A stretch of 64,000 nucleotides of DNA from Lysobacterales bacterium. Its GTDB lineage: Bacteria > Pseudomonadota > Gammaproteobacteria > Xanthomonadales > SZUA-36. This document shows positions 27,944-37,683 of the stretch, one piece after another (within the stretch, counting starts at the first letter, position 1; the number at the start of each line of letters is the position of its first letter). The translations under genes were made by a program, and so were the position numbers. The stretch covers positions 39,720 through 103,719 of the forward strand of contig JAKITK010000004.1 in assembly GCA_021648125.1 (NCBI GenBank), read 5' to 3'. The notes beneath the pieces are model-generated. The model was given only the letters and a program-made list of their open reading frames with translations. It did not search any database and had not been told where the DNA came from.

Positions 27944-29095
27944 ATGAGCTCCCGCCTTCGTATAGCCATGGTAGCCGGTGAAGCCTCCGGAGATCAACTG
28001 GCGGCGGGGCTGATTAAAGAACTAAAACAAAGTTATCCCGACTGCCAAATTATGGGAGTAGCAGGCCCTGCAATGCAGGCAGCCGGTTGCGAGGTTTGGT
28101 TTGACAGCGAAGACCTCGCGGTTATGGGTCTGGCTGAAGTTTTCCGCCACCTGCCTCGCATCCTCTCACTCAGGCGTCAACTACTGAAACGACTGGAAGA
28201 TAACCCTCCCGACCTTTTTATTGGAATCGACGCGCCGGACTTTAATCTTGGACTAGAAAAAAAACTCAAAGCAAAAGGTATACCAACAGTTCATTATGTT
28301 AGCCCATCAGTTTGGGCATGGCGGCAAAAACGGGTTAAAAAAATTCATAAGTCGGTTGACCGGATGCTTACGCTATTTCCCTTCGAGCCGGAATTTTACC
28401 GTCAACATGGTGTTGATGCTCGCTTCGTTGGCCATCCAATGGCAGATGAAATACCCTTAGAATCTGATCCTATTGAGGCCAGCACGACGCTAGGCCTTAA
28501 TTGCGACAGCAACAATAACCCCTGCTATATCGCGTTGCTACCAGGCAGTCGTGCAAGCGAAGTCGAACGATTGGGTGAAACTATGCTTGCTGCAGCAAAA
28601 ATTATTTATTCGGCACACCCTGAGTGCCATTTTCTGGTGCCACTGGCAAACCCGAAACTCACTGCTATCTTCAAACAACTACTACCCGAAAAGCTTCCCG
28701 TCACATATTTTGAAGGACAAATGCGGAATGTTGTTGCTGCCAGTGATGTTGTATTGGTGGCATCAGGTACAGCCACGCTCGAAACCTTACTGATTGGACG
28801 GCCAATGGTGGTTTGTTACAAACTTGCTGGCTTTACCTACTTTATAGCACGAAGTTTTAAGCTGATTAAAAGCGCTTATTTTTCTCTGCCTAATATCCTC
28901 GCAGGTAAAAAGCTAGTGCCGGAATTTGTCCAAGCCCAAGCCAGCCCGGAAAATCTGGCTCGCGGCGTTCTAGACTGGCTGGAGCAACCGGAAAAGCAGC
29001 AACTCGTTAAACAGGAGTTCCACAAGATCCATTTACAGCTCAGGCAAGATGCCAGCAAAAATGCCGTCGTTGCCATTCAGGACCTGCTATCTTGA
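27944..29095 (+). CDS. lpxB: lipid-A-disaccharide synthase
   Basis: LpxB joins UDP-2,3-diacylglucosamine and lipid X to the tetraacyldisaccharide at the inner membrane. The 383-residue GT-B fold protein has [16 protein letters not shown] at its start, [36 protein letters not shown] and the [11 protein letters not shown] loop that binds the nucleotide sugar. Length is like that of E. coli (382). rnhB overlaps its stop by four bases. Confidence 0.96.
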   Translation: MSSRLRIAMVAGEASGDQLAAGLIKELKQSYPDCQIMGVAGPAMQAAGCEVWFDSEDLAVMGLAEVFRHLPRILSLRRQLLKRLEDNPPDLFIGIDAPDFNLGLEKKLKAKGIPTVHYVSPSVWAWRQKRVKKIHKSVDRMLTLFPFEPEFYRQHGVDARFVGHPMADEIPLESDPIEASTTLGLNCDSNNNPCYIALLPGSRASEVERLGETMLAAAKIIYSAHPECHFLVPLANPKLTAIFKQLLPEKLPVTYFEGQMRNVVAASDVVLVASGTATLETLLIGRPMVVCYKLAGFTYFIARSFKLIKSAYFSLPNILAGKKLVPEFVQAQASPENLARGVLDWLEQPEKQQLVKQEFHKIHLQLRQDASKNAVVAIQDLLS

Positions 29096-29685
29096 GTAAA
29101 ACTAAGCACGATCCAGTGATTGCAGGTGTTGATGAAGCCGGCCGCGGCCCCTTAGCCGGGCCGGTTAGTGTCGCCGCCGTGATTGTTAATCCCGACAGGC
29201 CCATTATCGGGCTGAATGATTCTAAAAAACTCACAGCTCGGCGGCGTGAATTGCTGTTTGATATCATCTGCGACCGAGCTTTGGCCTGGGAAATTGTGCA
29301 TATTGAAATGGCTATCATCGACCACATTAATATTCTCCAAGCTACCCTGCTGGGAATGCAGAAAGCTGTCGCCGGTTTACGCCTTAAACCTGAGTTGGTA
29401 TTAGTAGATGGCAATCGTTGCCCGGATTTCGGAATTCCGGCCAACGCAATTATTGGCGGTGATGCCACCCAAGCCGCTATCAGTGCAGCCTCCATACTAG
29501 CGAAAGTCAGCCGTGATCGCTATATGCTAAAGCAACACCAACGCTGGCCCCAATATGGTTTCGATAAAAACAAAGGTTACCCGACTGCTATGCATCGGGC
29601 GGCCCTAGAAAAGCACGGTGTCTGCCCCATACACCGGCGCTCATTTGCGCCGGTAGCGCGAGTGCTGGAAACTAACTCGATTTAG
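29092..29685 (+). CDS. rnhB: ribonuclease HII
   Basis: RnhB cuts RNA in RNA-DNA hybrids and removes misinserted ribonucleotides. The 197-residue protein has [20 protein letters not shown] with the Asp-Glu pair, [22 protein letters not shown] (Asp) and [20 protein letters not shown] (Asp). It begins with TTG overlapping lpxB. Its 3' end overlaps the convergent amtB stop by 14 bp. In many relatives dnaE and accA follow; here the order breaks to amtB. Confidence 0.94.
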   Translation: MSKTKHDPVIAGVDEAGRGPLAGPVSVAAVIVNPDRPIIGLNDSKKLTARRRELLFDIICDRALAWEIVHIEMAIIDHINILQATLLGMQKAVAGLRLKPELVLVDGNRCPDFGIPANAIIGGDATQAAISAASILAKVSRDRYMLKQHQRWPQYGFDKNKGYPTAMHRAALEKHGVCPIHRRSFAPVARVLETNSI

Positions 29686-30940
29686 TAAATTCCGGATAGG
29701 CCTCGACACCACATTCGTGAATATCCAAACCATCATATTCTTCATCTTCGCTTACCCGGATACCAACCGCTGCTTTAATCACAGCCCACACCAGTAGACT
29801 ACTAAGAAAAACAAATCCACCGATACAGACAATTCCAAGCAATTGAATACTTAAACTCGCCGTAGTGTTACTCAGAGGGACTGCCAGCAAACCCCATATC
29901 CCCACCACACCGTGAGCTGATATGGCGCCGACAGGATCATCAATTTTTATCCGATCCAGGCTGACAACCGATGCCACCACCAGAGCGCCGCCTACCGCAC
30001 CAATCATGCAAGCCAGCAAGGCTGAGGGTGTATCCGGCCCGGCGGTAATTGCAACCAAGCCGGCAATCGCACCGTTTAATACCATGGTCAGGTCGGCTTT
30101 TCCGAGAAATAACCTAGCAGCCAGCAGAGCCGCTATCACTCCGCCGGCTGCTGCTGCATTGGTGTTCACAAACACCGCAGCCACTGCATTGGCATTCTCG
30201 ACTGTGCTCACCGCCAATTGTGAGCCACCATTGAAGCCTAACCAACCTAACCACAGGATAAAGGTACCCAAGGCCGCCAAGGGCATATTCGCCCCGGTAA
30301 TCGGCTGAATTCCTTTGCGTGTGTATTTTCCGCTACGGGGGCCCAATAACAACACGCCGGCCAGAGCTGCAGATGCACCAGCCAGATGAACCACACCACT
30401 ACCGGCAAAATCCTGAAAACCTGCAGCATGCAGAAAACCTCCACCCCATTTCCAATACCCCTGAAGCGGGTATATGAAGCCGGTAAGAACGATGGCGAAG
30501 ACAAAGAAGGGCCAGAGTTTCATCCGCTCGGCAACTGCCCCGGAAACAATCGACATTGCGGTTGCGACAAATACTACCTGAAAGAAAAAATCTGCAGCGT
30601 GTGCATAATAACTGCCGTCATACCAGCTTTCAGCCGATTGGCCTAGAATGTTAGCCACATCGTGCTCGGCCCCAATCATTGCACCGAAGCCAGGCCACCA
30701 GGAATTAACCGGATTCGTTGGATACATCATCGAATAACCCACCAGCATAAACATGATGCAAGCAATGGCATAAAGGACAATATTCTTAGTCAGAATTTCC
30801 GTCGTATTTTTGCTTCTGACCAGACCGGCCTCCAGCATCGAAAACCCGGCTGCCATCCACATCACCAAAGCACCACTGAGTAGCAAAAACAGGGTATCCA
30901 GTGCGTAGCGTAAATTTAATATATCACTTATTTCACTCAT
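29672..30940 (-). CDS. amtB: ammonium transporter Amt
   Basis: This 422-residue membrane protein has about 11 helices. It carries [19 protein letters not shown] near the N-terminus, [22 protein letters not shown] with conserved Phe and Ser of the outer vestibule, [16 protein letters not shown] and [12 protein letters not shown], which hold the twin pore His residues. It conducts ammonium and is plugged by its PII partner. It lies 12 bp downstream of glnK under the sigma-54 promoter. Confidence 0.95.
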   Translation of the reverse strand: MSEISDILNLRYALDTLFLLLSGALVMWMAAGFSMLEAGLVRSKNTTEILTKNIVLYAIACIMFMLVGYSMMYPTNPVNSWWPGFGAMIGAEHDVANILGQSAESWYDGSYYAHAADFFFQVVFVATAMSIVSGAVAERMKLWPFFVFAIVLTGFIYPLQGYWKWGGGFLHAAGFQDFAGSGVVHLAGASAALAGVLLLGPRSGKYTRKGIQPITGANMPLAALGTFILWLGWLGFNGGSQLAVSTVENANAVAAVFVNTNAAAAGGVIAALLAARLFLGKADLTMVLNGAIAGLVAITAGPDTPSALLACMIGAVGGALVVASVVSLDRIKIDDPVGAISAHGVVGIWGLLAVPLSNTTASLSIQLLGIVCIGGFVFLSSLLVWAVIKAAVGIRVSEDEEYDGLDIHECGVEAYPEFTKSS

Positions 30941-30952
30941 GATTTAAACTCC

Positions 30953-31291
30953 TTAAATAGCGTGCTCACCGGATTCCCCGGTGCGAATGCGGATAACTTG
31001 TTCCAGTGTGGTCACAAAAATCTTGCCATCACCAATTTTTCCTGTACCCGCAGCCTCAATCAAAGCCTCTAATGTGGCTTCCAGCTGGCTTTCAGGAATG
31101 GCAATCTCAAGTTTTATTTTTGGTAGGAAATCGACCACATACTCTGCCCCCCGATAGAGCTCGGTATGCCCTTTTTGCCGACCACAGCCGCGTACCTCGG
31201 TGATGGTCATCCCATGGATTCCCACATCTGCCAAGCGTTCGCGAACATCTTCCAGGCGAAAAGGTTTAATTATTGCAGTGATAAGTTTCAT
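30953..31291 (-). CDS. glnK: nitrogen regulatory protein PII (GlnK type)
   Basis: The 112-residue trimeric signal protein starts MKLITAIIKPFRLEDVRE at the ATG preceded by GGAG at good distance; an upstream in-frame GTG six bases earlier is less likely. The T-loop with the uridylylated Tyr is in ELYRGAEYVVDFLPK and the C-terminal signature is GKIFVTTLEQVIRIRTGE. It senses ATP/ADP and 2-oxoglutarate and regulates the adjacent AmtB. Pairing with amtB and NtrC/sigma-54 control mark it as GlnK rather than GlnB. Confidence 0.95.
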   Translation of the reverse strand: MKLITAIIKPFRLEDVRERLADVGIHGMTITEVRGCGRQKGHTELYRGAEYVVDFLPKIKLEIAIPESQLEATLEALIEAAGTGKIGDGKIFVTTLEQVIRIRTGESGEHAI

Positions 31292-31324
31292 CTTCACTCT
31301 CCGGTTAAGTCACCAGTAAGTACC

Positions 31325-31340
31325 TGCAAAGAGCGTGCCA
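31325..31340 (-). promoter_or_regulatory. sigma-54 promoter of glnK-amtB
   Basis: Read on the minus strand, TGGCAC-GCTCT-TTGCA matches the sigma-54 consensus (TGGCAC-N5-TTGCW) without a mismatch. It lies about 28 bp before the glnK start. Confidence 0.9.
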
Positions 31341-31401
31341 GCACCAAAGCCCCAATTACAGTGAGGCTTTGGTTTTAGAGTGTAAGGTGGTGGTGCAGGG
31401 C

Positions 31402-31418
31402 TGCACAAAGTTGGTGCA
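31402..31418 (-). promoter_or_regulatory. NtrC binding site
   Basis: TGCACAAAGTTGGTGCA is a palindrome matching the NtrC consensus ends TGCAC...GTGCA. It lies about 65-80 bp upstream of the sigma-54 promoter, a usual enhancer distance. A second overlapping palindrome, GTGCAGGGCTGCAC (31393-31406), could be a second site. Confidence 0.75.
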
Positions 31419-31500
31419 TTTGGATGTAAAAATCATTCTGCTTTAGATTTTTCAGGCATACAGCCTAATAGCTGTAGATAACATCAGGACTATGGTTGCA

Positions 31501-31605
31501 CTAGTGCCTTGCAGCAGGGTTTTTTTCAGAATAAACCCGGTTACCCCGGCCACCAACAATCATATCTTTAAGTGAAATCTGTATTTCCAATGTCTTGCCA
31601 ACCAT
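31501..31605 (-). pseudogene. feoA-like stub
   Basis: A 34-codon reading frame contains ISLKDMIVGGRGNRVYSEKN, which resembles the start of FeoA, the SH3-like cytosolic partner of the ferrous iron transporter FeoB (SLKDMxVGxxGRV type). It stops at a TAG where FeoA would continue for about 45 more residues, and no further FeoA sequence is found in other frames. The assignment is inference from short similarity and from the FNR/Fur-type promoter just upstream. A free-standing small peptide or sRNA is the alternative. Confidence 0.35.
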
Positions 31606-31656
31606 CCAAGTAAGCTATTCACGCAGAGTTCTTGCGAAATAAATTCTAAATCTAAA

Positions 31657-31711
31657 TGAGAATGATTTGCATTATACCTAATTTTTGCTCTTTGTCATTG
31701 ACCAGGGTCAA
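31657..31711 (-). promoter_or_regulatory. FNR/Fur-type promoter reading toward the feoA-like stub
   Basis: On the minus strand three elements line up. A perfect FNR/CRP-family palindrome TTGACC-AG-GGTCAA is at 31698-31711, TATAAT is at 31676-31671, and a Fur-box-like 7-1-7 repeat TGCAAATCATTCTCA is at 31671-31657. If transcription starts about seven bases after the -10, the palindrome is centred near -41, the class II activator position. The Fur box would cover the start site, giving iron repression. This combination is known from feo operons. Confidence 0.55.
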
Positions 31712-31738
31712 AAAACCGTGATCAAATGCTAGTGATTA

Positions 31739-32221
31739 TTATTTACCGGTCGCGGTGTCGACCGCTTTTTCAACTTCCGCACGGGTAACCGGCCCAATGA
31801 AGGTTCGCACGCGCATTCCCTCAGGATTCACTATATATGTTGTAGGTAACGCCCGCGGGATTTCCATGCCCTCTGGCATTGCATAAACATCCAGCAACAG
31901 TATCGGGTAACTGACTTCAAGTTTGGATAGAAATTCATCCAGTCGGGCACGCTCTATATCTTCATAGTCCAGCCCAAGCACGGTGATATCATCACGCTCA
32001 GTATGTAACTCTGACAATTCGGGAATTTCTTTTATGCAGGGTGCGCACCAAGTGGCCCAATAATTCACCACTACCCATTGACCCCGATAATCTGAAAGCT
32101 GTACCGTGTTGCCCGCTAAATTCGTTAATGAAAAATTGTAGGCTGGTTTAATTTCTTCTGCCTGGGAGAGGCCAGGAACGGCTGCGATAAACATACTAAG
32201 TATGAGACTAATTTTAAACAT
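31739..32221 (-). CDS. TlpA/ResA-like periplasmic thioredoxin-family protein
   Basis: The 160-residue protein has a signal peptide (FKISLILSMFIAAVPGLSQA) and a thioredoxin fold with the WATWCAPCIKEIP motif (Cys-Ala-Pro-Cys). Later comes PTTYIVNPEG with the cis-Pro region. Such proteins reduce periplasmic disulfides, for example in cytochrome c maturation, or act as peroxiredoxin-like reductases. It lies six bases downstream of the YihY gene, probably in one operon, which does not reveal its partner. Confidence 0.88.
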   Translation of the reverse strand: MFKISLILSMFIAAVPGLSQAEEIKPAYNFSLTNLAGNTVQLSDYRGQWVVVNYWATWCAPCIKEIPELSELHTERDDITVLGLDYEDIERARLDEFLSKLEVSYPILLLDVYAMPEGMEIPRALPTTYIVNPEGMRVRTFIGPVTRAEVEKAVDTATGK

Positions 32222-32227
32222 AGTGTT

Positions 32228-33517
32228 TTATTTAGATTCCGGTGAAAAAAGTTGATCTGTTTGCAAACTCGTTTGTAATGGTCGTTTTAAAGCGAACTCT
32301 GAGCCTGAATGAAGCTCTGTCATTAATGCTTTAAAGCGTTGATCGATACGCTCAGTTGCAGGTAGTTCAGCAATCCAGCCCAATGGCAGAGAGTAATCTC
32401 CCACCTTTAACAGGCTTTCAAAGTTAATTTCATCGAGATTACGGCTCAACAGCCAGCCATTTTTTTCAGACTGCATCACCAATCCCGCCTGCTGTAAATC
32501 TCTTAACATTGTCAGAATTTGGCCATCGGCGGCTGAAGGTTCTTCGATAAGTATATCTTCCAGACTTAAAGCCGTGCCTTTTTTTTGTGCTTTCAACAAA
32601 TCAGCCAGCAAACGAAACAGCAACTGAAGCTCCAAATGCCGTGGCCACTGCCATTTGCTACGGCGATAACGGAAAGTTGTCAACGCCGCCGTCAATGATG
32701 CACCAAATAATACAACTACCCAGGAAATATAAATCCAGAACAAGAAAATAGGAATTGTTGCCATTGAGGCATAAACTGTTTTGTAGTTGGCGCCGGAAAC
32801 ATAGAAGACGAAGCCCTTTTTCGCCAACTGAAATAATACTGTTGAAATCAACCCACCGACAACGGCGTGCCGCCAGTTCACCTGACGGTTAGGTACAAGG
32901 ATAAAAATTAGGGTAAGTGCGCCCCAGGTGAACAAAAAGATAGCCAGCGTTTCAAACCAAATACTATTGGCAAAAGCCAAATCAAAGCCCGAAAGCGATT
33001 GCCGTGCAGTCAATGCCAGCGCAGCACCCATCAACAAAGGTGCGAGTGTTAGCACTGCCCAAAACATCACCATTTTGGATAAAAATGTGCGCTCAGATGT
33101 CACCCGCCATATGCGGTTAAATGCACTCTCAATGGCCGACATTAAAGCCAGTGCGGTGACGATAAGAAACAGGGTTCCTACAATCGTTAGCTTTGAGGTA
33201 CTGGCCATAAAGACCTGGATGTAGGTTTTGACTTCTTCACCGACGCTGGGAACAAAGTTTCTGAAGATGAAATCCTGCAAATTACCACTCCAGTCCTGAA
33301 ATACTTCGAATGAGGAAATAATCCCTAGGCCTACCGCCAGCAACGGCACAATTGCTAGCAGGCTGGTGTAACTGAGCGCCCCGGCTACTTGGAACAAACG
33401 GTCACTCTTGAAATGCCGCCATAAATGCTGACCCAATGTGCGAAAAAAACGCTGATCATAGTGATTTTTTAGCTTGTGGTCTTTTTCTGATGCCATAATA
33501 TCTCTATTGTACCGCAC
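32228..33517 (-). CDS. YihY/BrkB-family inner membrane protein (UPF0761)
   Basis: The 429-residue protein has six predicted helices over about residues 40-290, including GALSYTSLLAIVPLLAVGL, a typical BrkB segment, and FLFWIYISWVVVLFGASL. Residues about 300-429 look like a winged-helix-type cytosolic extension found in the long gammaproteobacterial forms. It was once mistaken for RNase BN; its function is not known. An internal Met (MASEKDHK) seven codons in is an alternative start. It is divergent from the arsC-like gene. Confidence 0.88.
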   Translation of the reverse strand: MRYNRDIMASEKDHKLKNHYDQRFFRTLGQHLWRHFKSDRLFQVAGALSYTSLLAIVPLLAVGLGIISSFEVFQDWSGNLQDFIFRNFVPSVGEEVKTYIQVFMASTSKLTIVGTLFLIVTALALMSAIESAFNRIWRVTSERTFLSKMVMFWAVLTLAPLLMGAALALTARQSLSGFDLAFANSIWFETLAIFLFTWGALTLIFILVPNRQVNWRHAVVGGLISTVLFQLAKKGFVFYVSGANYKTVYASMATIPIFLFWIYISWVVVLFGASLTAALTTFRYRRSKWQWPRHLELQLLFRLLADLLKAQKKGTALSLEDILIEEPSAADGQILTMLRDLQQAGLVMQSEKNGWLLSRNLDEINFESLLKVGDYSLPLGWIAELPATERIDQRFKALMTELHSGSEFALKRPLQTSLQTDQLFSPESK

Positions 33518-33579
33518 TCATGACCCAACATAAGGCGTTACAATAACCATTAGAACCCCTTCACTTAAAGAGTACTTCA

Positions 33580-33945
33580 ATGACTGTAACGATCTGGCAC
33601 AACCCACGCTGTTCTAAATCCCGTGCAACGCTCGAAATTCTACAGGAACGAGGCATTGAACCCACCATCATCACCTATCTGGATACCGCACCCAGTACTG
33701 CAGAAATCAAAAACGCCCTGACACTATTAGGTATGGACAGTGCGCGGGATATGATGCGTAAAGGCGAAACCGAATATCAGCAGCATCACTTGGATAATAC
33801 CGCACTCAGTGAAGAAGCCTTGATTCAGGCAATGAACCAATACCCTCGACTGATCGAACGCCCGATAGTTTTTTCTGCAGGGCAAGCAAGCATTGGCCGC
33901 CCACCTGAGAGTGTTCTGGATATTATTGATGACAACGCAAGCTAA
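33580..33945 (+). CDS. ArsC-family arsenate reductase-like protein
   Basis: The 121-residue thioredoxin-fold protein has IWHNPRCSKSRATLEILQERG at its start; Cys10 in NPRCSKSR is the catalytic Cys of glutaredoxin-dependent ArsC, and IERPIVF holds the matching Arg. No other ars genes are adjacent, so a housekeeping YfgD-type role is as likely as arsenic resistance. DUF2069 overlaps its 3' end by 17 bp. Confidence 0.88.
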   Translation: MTVTIWHNPRCSKSRATLEILQERGIEPTIITYLDTAPSTAEIKNALTLLGMDSARDMMRKGETEYQQHHLDNTALSEEALIQAMNQYPRLIERPIVFSAGQASIGRPPESVLDIIDDNAS

Positions 33946-34276
33946 AATCACCAGTATTGTTTATCTATTGTTGCTGATACTGCAGCCCATATGGCTGTGG
34001 TTACTACCAACCCCGGTCGGTTACCAATCAGTCTGGCTGGCGGGTATCTTTGCTCTACCCCTGCTCTTTCCGTTAACGGGAATTCTCAAAGGCTCACTGA
34101 GAAAAGCCATTATCGGCGCCTATATCACCACTCCACACTTTATGTTTGCGATTGCGGAGGCTTGGACACTTCCTGACGGGCGCTGGTTGGCTATCACGCA
34201 AATAGCTTTAATCACATATTATTGGGTTCTACTGGTACAGCGGGGTCGTTCTCGGAAGGCGGCACGGGTGAAATAA
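33929..34276 (+). CDS. DUF2069 family membrane protein
   Basis: The ATG at 33929 gives 115 residues with four hydrophobic helices (for example ITSIVYLLLLILQPIWLWLL) and a short basic tail. Length and topology match the DUF2069 family, which often follows an arsC-like (YfgD) gene. Its function is unknown. The 3' end overlaps the stop of the opposite-strand 1095-codon gene by 65 bp. Confidence 0.8.
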   Translation: MTTQAKITSIVYLLLLILQPIWLWLLPTPVGYQSVWLAGIFALPLLFPLTGILKGSLRKAIIGAYITTPHFMFAIAEAWTLPDGRWLAITQIALITYYWVLLVQRGRSRKAARVK

Positions 34277-37200
34277 GCACCGCATCAAGTGGTGATAACG
34301 GTGCCTGCAATTGCTGTTGCTGGAGGTATTTTAACTGCAACCAAGCGGTTGCCAGTAGCGGTGAGATAGACGCCTCTGCTTGATTTGATGCACGAATGGA
34401 TTCCGGAATATCCGCAGAAAACAAACCCTGCCAAGCCTGACCGAAGCGTTGGCTGCGCAAACGCCCGAGCGCACCGACATCACCTACTGTCACATTGGCT
34501 TCGCGCAGACGCCGTAATACCCGGCGATCAAGCAGCCCGTTGGTGCCGGCAACCGCCGCCCGCACCCACTCATTGTTACCCAGTAACTCACCGTGAAAAA
34601 TCGCAAGAGTAGAGCGTAACAGCGCTTTTTCTATGCTCAGGGCAGATACCCTCTGGGCAAGTGAATCAGGCTGCTGACTACTCAAAGGAGGCGCCAACAG
34701 CGCGGTGTATATCATTGCTTCACGCGATTCCCGTAGCGAGTGCAAGTAGTTATTGACCGAATCGAGCAATTCCGATCCATCGGACTCGCTAATGACCTCA
34801 ACACCGCTGCCGGTTACAAACCTGTCCCGCCATTCTGCGCCCTTCTCCCAATTTTCTGCCAGTAATCGCGAGGGTAGGGCCCTGTAAGCCGTCAGGTAAG
34901 TTAATCTATTAGGTACAATATTGAGCTTGCTGCCACTAAGCTTGGTAATAATTGGTTGCCCGATAATTTCCATCGGGCATTCAGACTCGAGCACCTCAGT
35001 TGTGTTTTCAGCAAACAGGTAATGATATTCGTCCGGACTAACAAAGCTGCGTTCAAAGACATCCGTCAGTTTGCCGTTTTGATGGAAACGGCCTTTAATA
35101 CTAAAACCCAGATGGGCATAGTAATTTGCAACCTCCGGGGCATTATCCCGCGCTTGTGTCGATCGGCGTGCAACCCAACGAACCTTGTCATAACATATCT
35201 CTACCGAACCCATACGCGACTGATCCGCAACTAGGTAAGGGCTGGGAAACAAGCCCACGAGAGCCAGTGTTGCAGGTAAAGGCATCGCCATATCACAGAT
35301 GTTTGCGCTATCGCAGGGAAGAATTACCAAGGCCTCGGGGCGGTAGTTGGTATTTTGCTCAGCGCCGGCATCAAGTTTTATGTCTGCCCCAGGCGACAGC
35401 CTGTTTTGCCTGAATTGATGTTCAAGCACGGCAATGCTAGCAATAAGCTCATCCAGCTTAAGCTTGTAATTTGCCAGCATTCTCTGAATCAAGTCACCAC
35501 CGGTACCCAGCAGGCAGCTGCGGTAAGTTGTCATCTGTCGATTAAATTGAGTGAACTCATCGAGCATTTTATCAACGGCATTTTCATTCACCTCGGTATT
35601 TGCCAGGCTCGGCCAGGGTGCCGTAAACCAGGCCATTACCGCCGCCTGTACCGACCATTCCAAGGGGTTAATTACCCGCGTGGTGTCAACACAAGAATTG
35701 CTGTATTGCGTAGTTAGATAAGCGAGCAAATAATTGATCCTTTGCCAAGGCGTCAGGCTCAGCTCGCGACGTAATTGTTGCCGTTCCCATGGCCCACTAG
35801 AGTTACCGGAAAGCGGAATATTCTTCGCTTGTACACTACCCATATCCAGGAACGAACTGACACAGCCATCATATTGTTCGCTACTTATGGGTTTCAACTC
35901 AGGCATTGCAGCAGCCACAATACTAGTACACATAGCAATCGCTTCCCGAATACTTTCCCGCAGTGGCTGCAAGAAGTAATACCCTGCATCTGGGAGTAAC
36001 AAGTCCAAAATTGCATGAGCATCAACTAACTTACGACGCTGCTCTTCAAAGTCCACCTGCCCGCCTACGATATGGATAAATGCTTCACTAGTCAGTGCCA
36101 GTGCGGTTTTTGTTGAAGCATCAACTAGGGCAAAGTCCTGGCTGTAAAGTTGTTGTAACTGCGGTAGTTTTTCTGCCAACAAGGGTAACCAGCTAGTTTC
36201 AAACAAAGGATAGGCGGGCTTGTTGATCTGTGTCTGTACTGTTGCTTCTATATTTTCCGTGCTATCTTCATCTGTAGATAAATTGCTAAGTGCCAACTGC
36301 TGTTTTAGATTCTGCCGATCCAGAAGCGCTGTGGTTAATAAACTCAAGCCGTTGGTAAAAACCAAACTGCGTTTTTCCTTCAGCGCGACCAGCGTATCGA
36401 GTGTATATAAGGCCAGGCCAACATCAAAGCTTGCTGATTGCCTGATTAAGCCGAGGCGTAACTTAAATATCAACTGTTCAAATACCGGTTGTTGCTGTGG
36501 CTTTAGCAGCCCTAAATCCTCAGCCTGCGCACTTGCATTCCCATTGGCAATATTGACACTAGCGGTTTCCGCTATAAGACCTGGAATCAGTAACTCTTCA
36601 AGCAGTTGATTAAATCCGGAGTCAAGATCTATGTCTGCAAGCTCTGCAATAAGCGGCGGTTTTTCAGTAGCCGAGTCAGTCGCAATTGATACCCCTAGAC
36701 TTTGCAAGTCCAGCGCCGCTATAACATGGTTGAAACTAACATCATTCAGCAGCATTTGTTGCAGGTCTTCACGGCTGGTTAATGCTCGGGATTCGGCCTG
36801 GCGCAGCAGATAAGGCATCAATGCCCGAACCACCGTGCGCTGTTTCTTTTCAAATACCAACTTAACCAGTAGAGCTTGCAGTTTATCGTCACTGAGTTCG
36901 GACCCAAGCTCGAGAGTTAGCCCGTGCAACTTTAACTCCAGCAACAATTTTTGAGTAAAAAACCCATTACTGAACAAATCCAGAGGCTCCATAGAAAGGC
37001 GCAAAGCCTCTGGTTTTAAACTCTGTAGCCAAGCACGATCATCCGTAAACTGCCGCACCAAGTCGTCATAGTCCGGTTCTACCAGCTGACTAACTTCACT
37101 TGTGGATGAATTTTCCCCACCTAAATCATCGATTAAATCATTGACTAAATCAGCGCCTAAACCTTCTGCTATATCAGCAACTAAATCATCGGCCTCATCA

Positions 37201-37499
37201 GTTTGCTCCACAACCGGCAAACCGGCCTCATCAAGCACAGCAGCAACATTCGCATCTGTGGCCGCCGTTGCAGCTAACTTAGCAGCTCGATAATTATCCT
37301 GTAGCCGAGTTAATGCCAACAGAGTAATCAATGCTGACTCGCGGCTCTTAGCTGCGGCGATTACCGCGCTCAGCTGTGCTTCGGAAGGCATATCAACCAA
37401 TTCTGCTTGGGTTTCAACTGCTGCATAAGTCAGCTGGGATACCGCAAGCAAGCCCAGCAAAGCCATTTGCAATGCACTATTATGGTATTTGTTACGCAT
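34212..37499 (-). CDS. large exported protein of unknown function
   Basis: This 1095-residue protein is not recognised. A signal peptide is clear (residues about 10-27, ALLGLLAVSQLTYA, cleavage before AVET). Residues 60-130 are Ala/Asp-rich and acidic; the rest is mostly helical, Leu/Ala/Gln-rich, with few Cys scattered in the second half (CTSIVAA, YDGCVSSF, NSCVDTT, LPCDSANICD, EICYDK). The LPCDSANICDMAMP region may hold a disulfide. No barrel, repeat motif, catalytic signature or sorting tail is evident. It likely acts in the periplasm or is secreted. It stands alone, convergent with DUF2069 and divergent from the asparaginase-like gene. Confidence 0.8.
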   Translation of the reverse strand: MRNKYHNSALQMALLGLLAVSQLTYAAVETQAELVDMPSEAQLSAVIAAAKSRESALITLLALTRLQDNYRAAKLAATAATDANVAAVLDEAGLPVVEQTDEADDLVADIAEGLGADLVNDLIDDLGGENSSTSEVSQLVEPDYDDLVRQFTDDRAWLQSLKPEALRLSMEPLDLFSNGFFTQKLLLELKLHGLTLELGSELSDDKLQALLVKLVFEKKQRTVVRALMPYLLRQAESRALTSREDLQQMLLNDVSFNHVIAALDLQSLGVSIATDSATEKPPLIAELADIDLDSGFNQLLEELLIPGLIAETASVNIANGNASAQAEDLGLLKPQQQPVFEQLIFKLRLGLIRQSASFDVGLALYTLDTLVALKEKRSLVFTNGLSLLTTALLDRQNLKQQLALSNLSTDEDSTENIEATVQTQINKPAYPLFETSWLPLLAEKLPQLQQLYSQDFALVDASTKTALALTSEAFIHIVGGQVDFEEQRRKLVDAHAILDLLLPDAGYYFLQPLRESIREAIAMCTSIVAAAMPELKPISSEQYDGCVSSFLDMGSVQAKNIPLSGNSSGPWERQQLRRELSLTPWQRINYLLAYLTTQYSNSCVDTTRVINPLEWSVQAAVMAWFTAPWPSLANTEVNENAVDKMLDEFTQFNRQMTTYRSCLLGTGGDLIQRMLANYKLKLDELIASIAVLEHQFRQNRLSPGADIKLDAGAEQNTNYRPEALVILPCDSANICDMAMPLPATLALVGLFPSPYLVADQSRMGSVEICYDKVRWVARRSTQARDNAPEVANYYAHLGFSIKGRFHQNGKLTDVFERSFVSPDEYHYLFAENTTEVLESECPMEIIGQPIITKLSGSKLNIVPNRLTYLTAYRALPSRLLAENWEKGAEWRDRFVTGSGVEVISESDGSELLDSVNNYLHSLRESREAMIYTALLAPPLSSQQPDSLAQRVSALSIEKALLRSTLAIFHGELLGNNEWVRAAVAGTNGLLDRRVLRRLREANVTVGDVGALGRLRSQRFGQAWQGLFSADIPESIRASNQAEASISPLLATAWLQLKYLQQQQLQAPLSPLDAVLISPVPPSENDPAVPVEPNNM

Positions 37500-37683
37500 A
37501 AATCAGACGCGCCTATCCGCGAGAGTCAATTTCAGAGTCTATATTAACCGATATTATCAGGTCTGGCTTGCCAACCGGCTTGCCTCAATCCCGATTTAGA
37601 GCTCTACCAAGGGATTGGGGGCTTGCATATTAGGCGACTTTTACCTAATCTCTGCCGGCAGGCTAATCAACGAGCAACCCGAT

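Noticed and set aside
31698..31711. TTGACCAGGGTCAA as a terminator hairpin
   Set aside because: The stem is followed by A residues on the plus strand and no T-run on the minus strand; its spacing to a -10 fits an FNR-type operator better.
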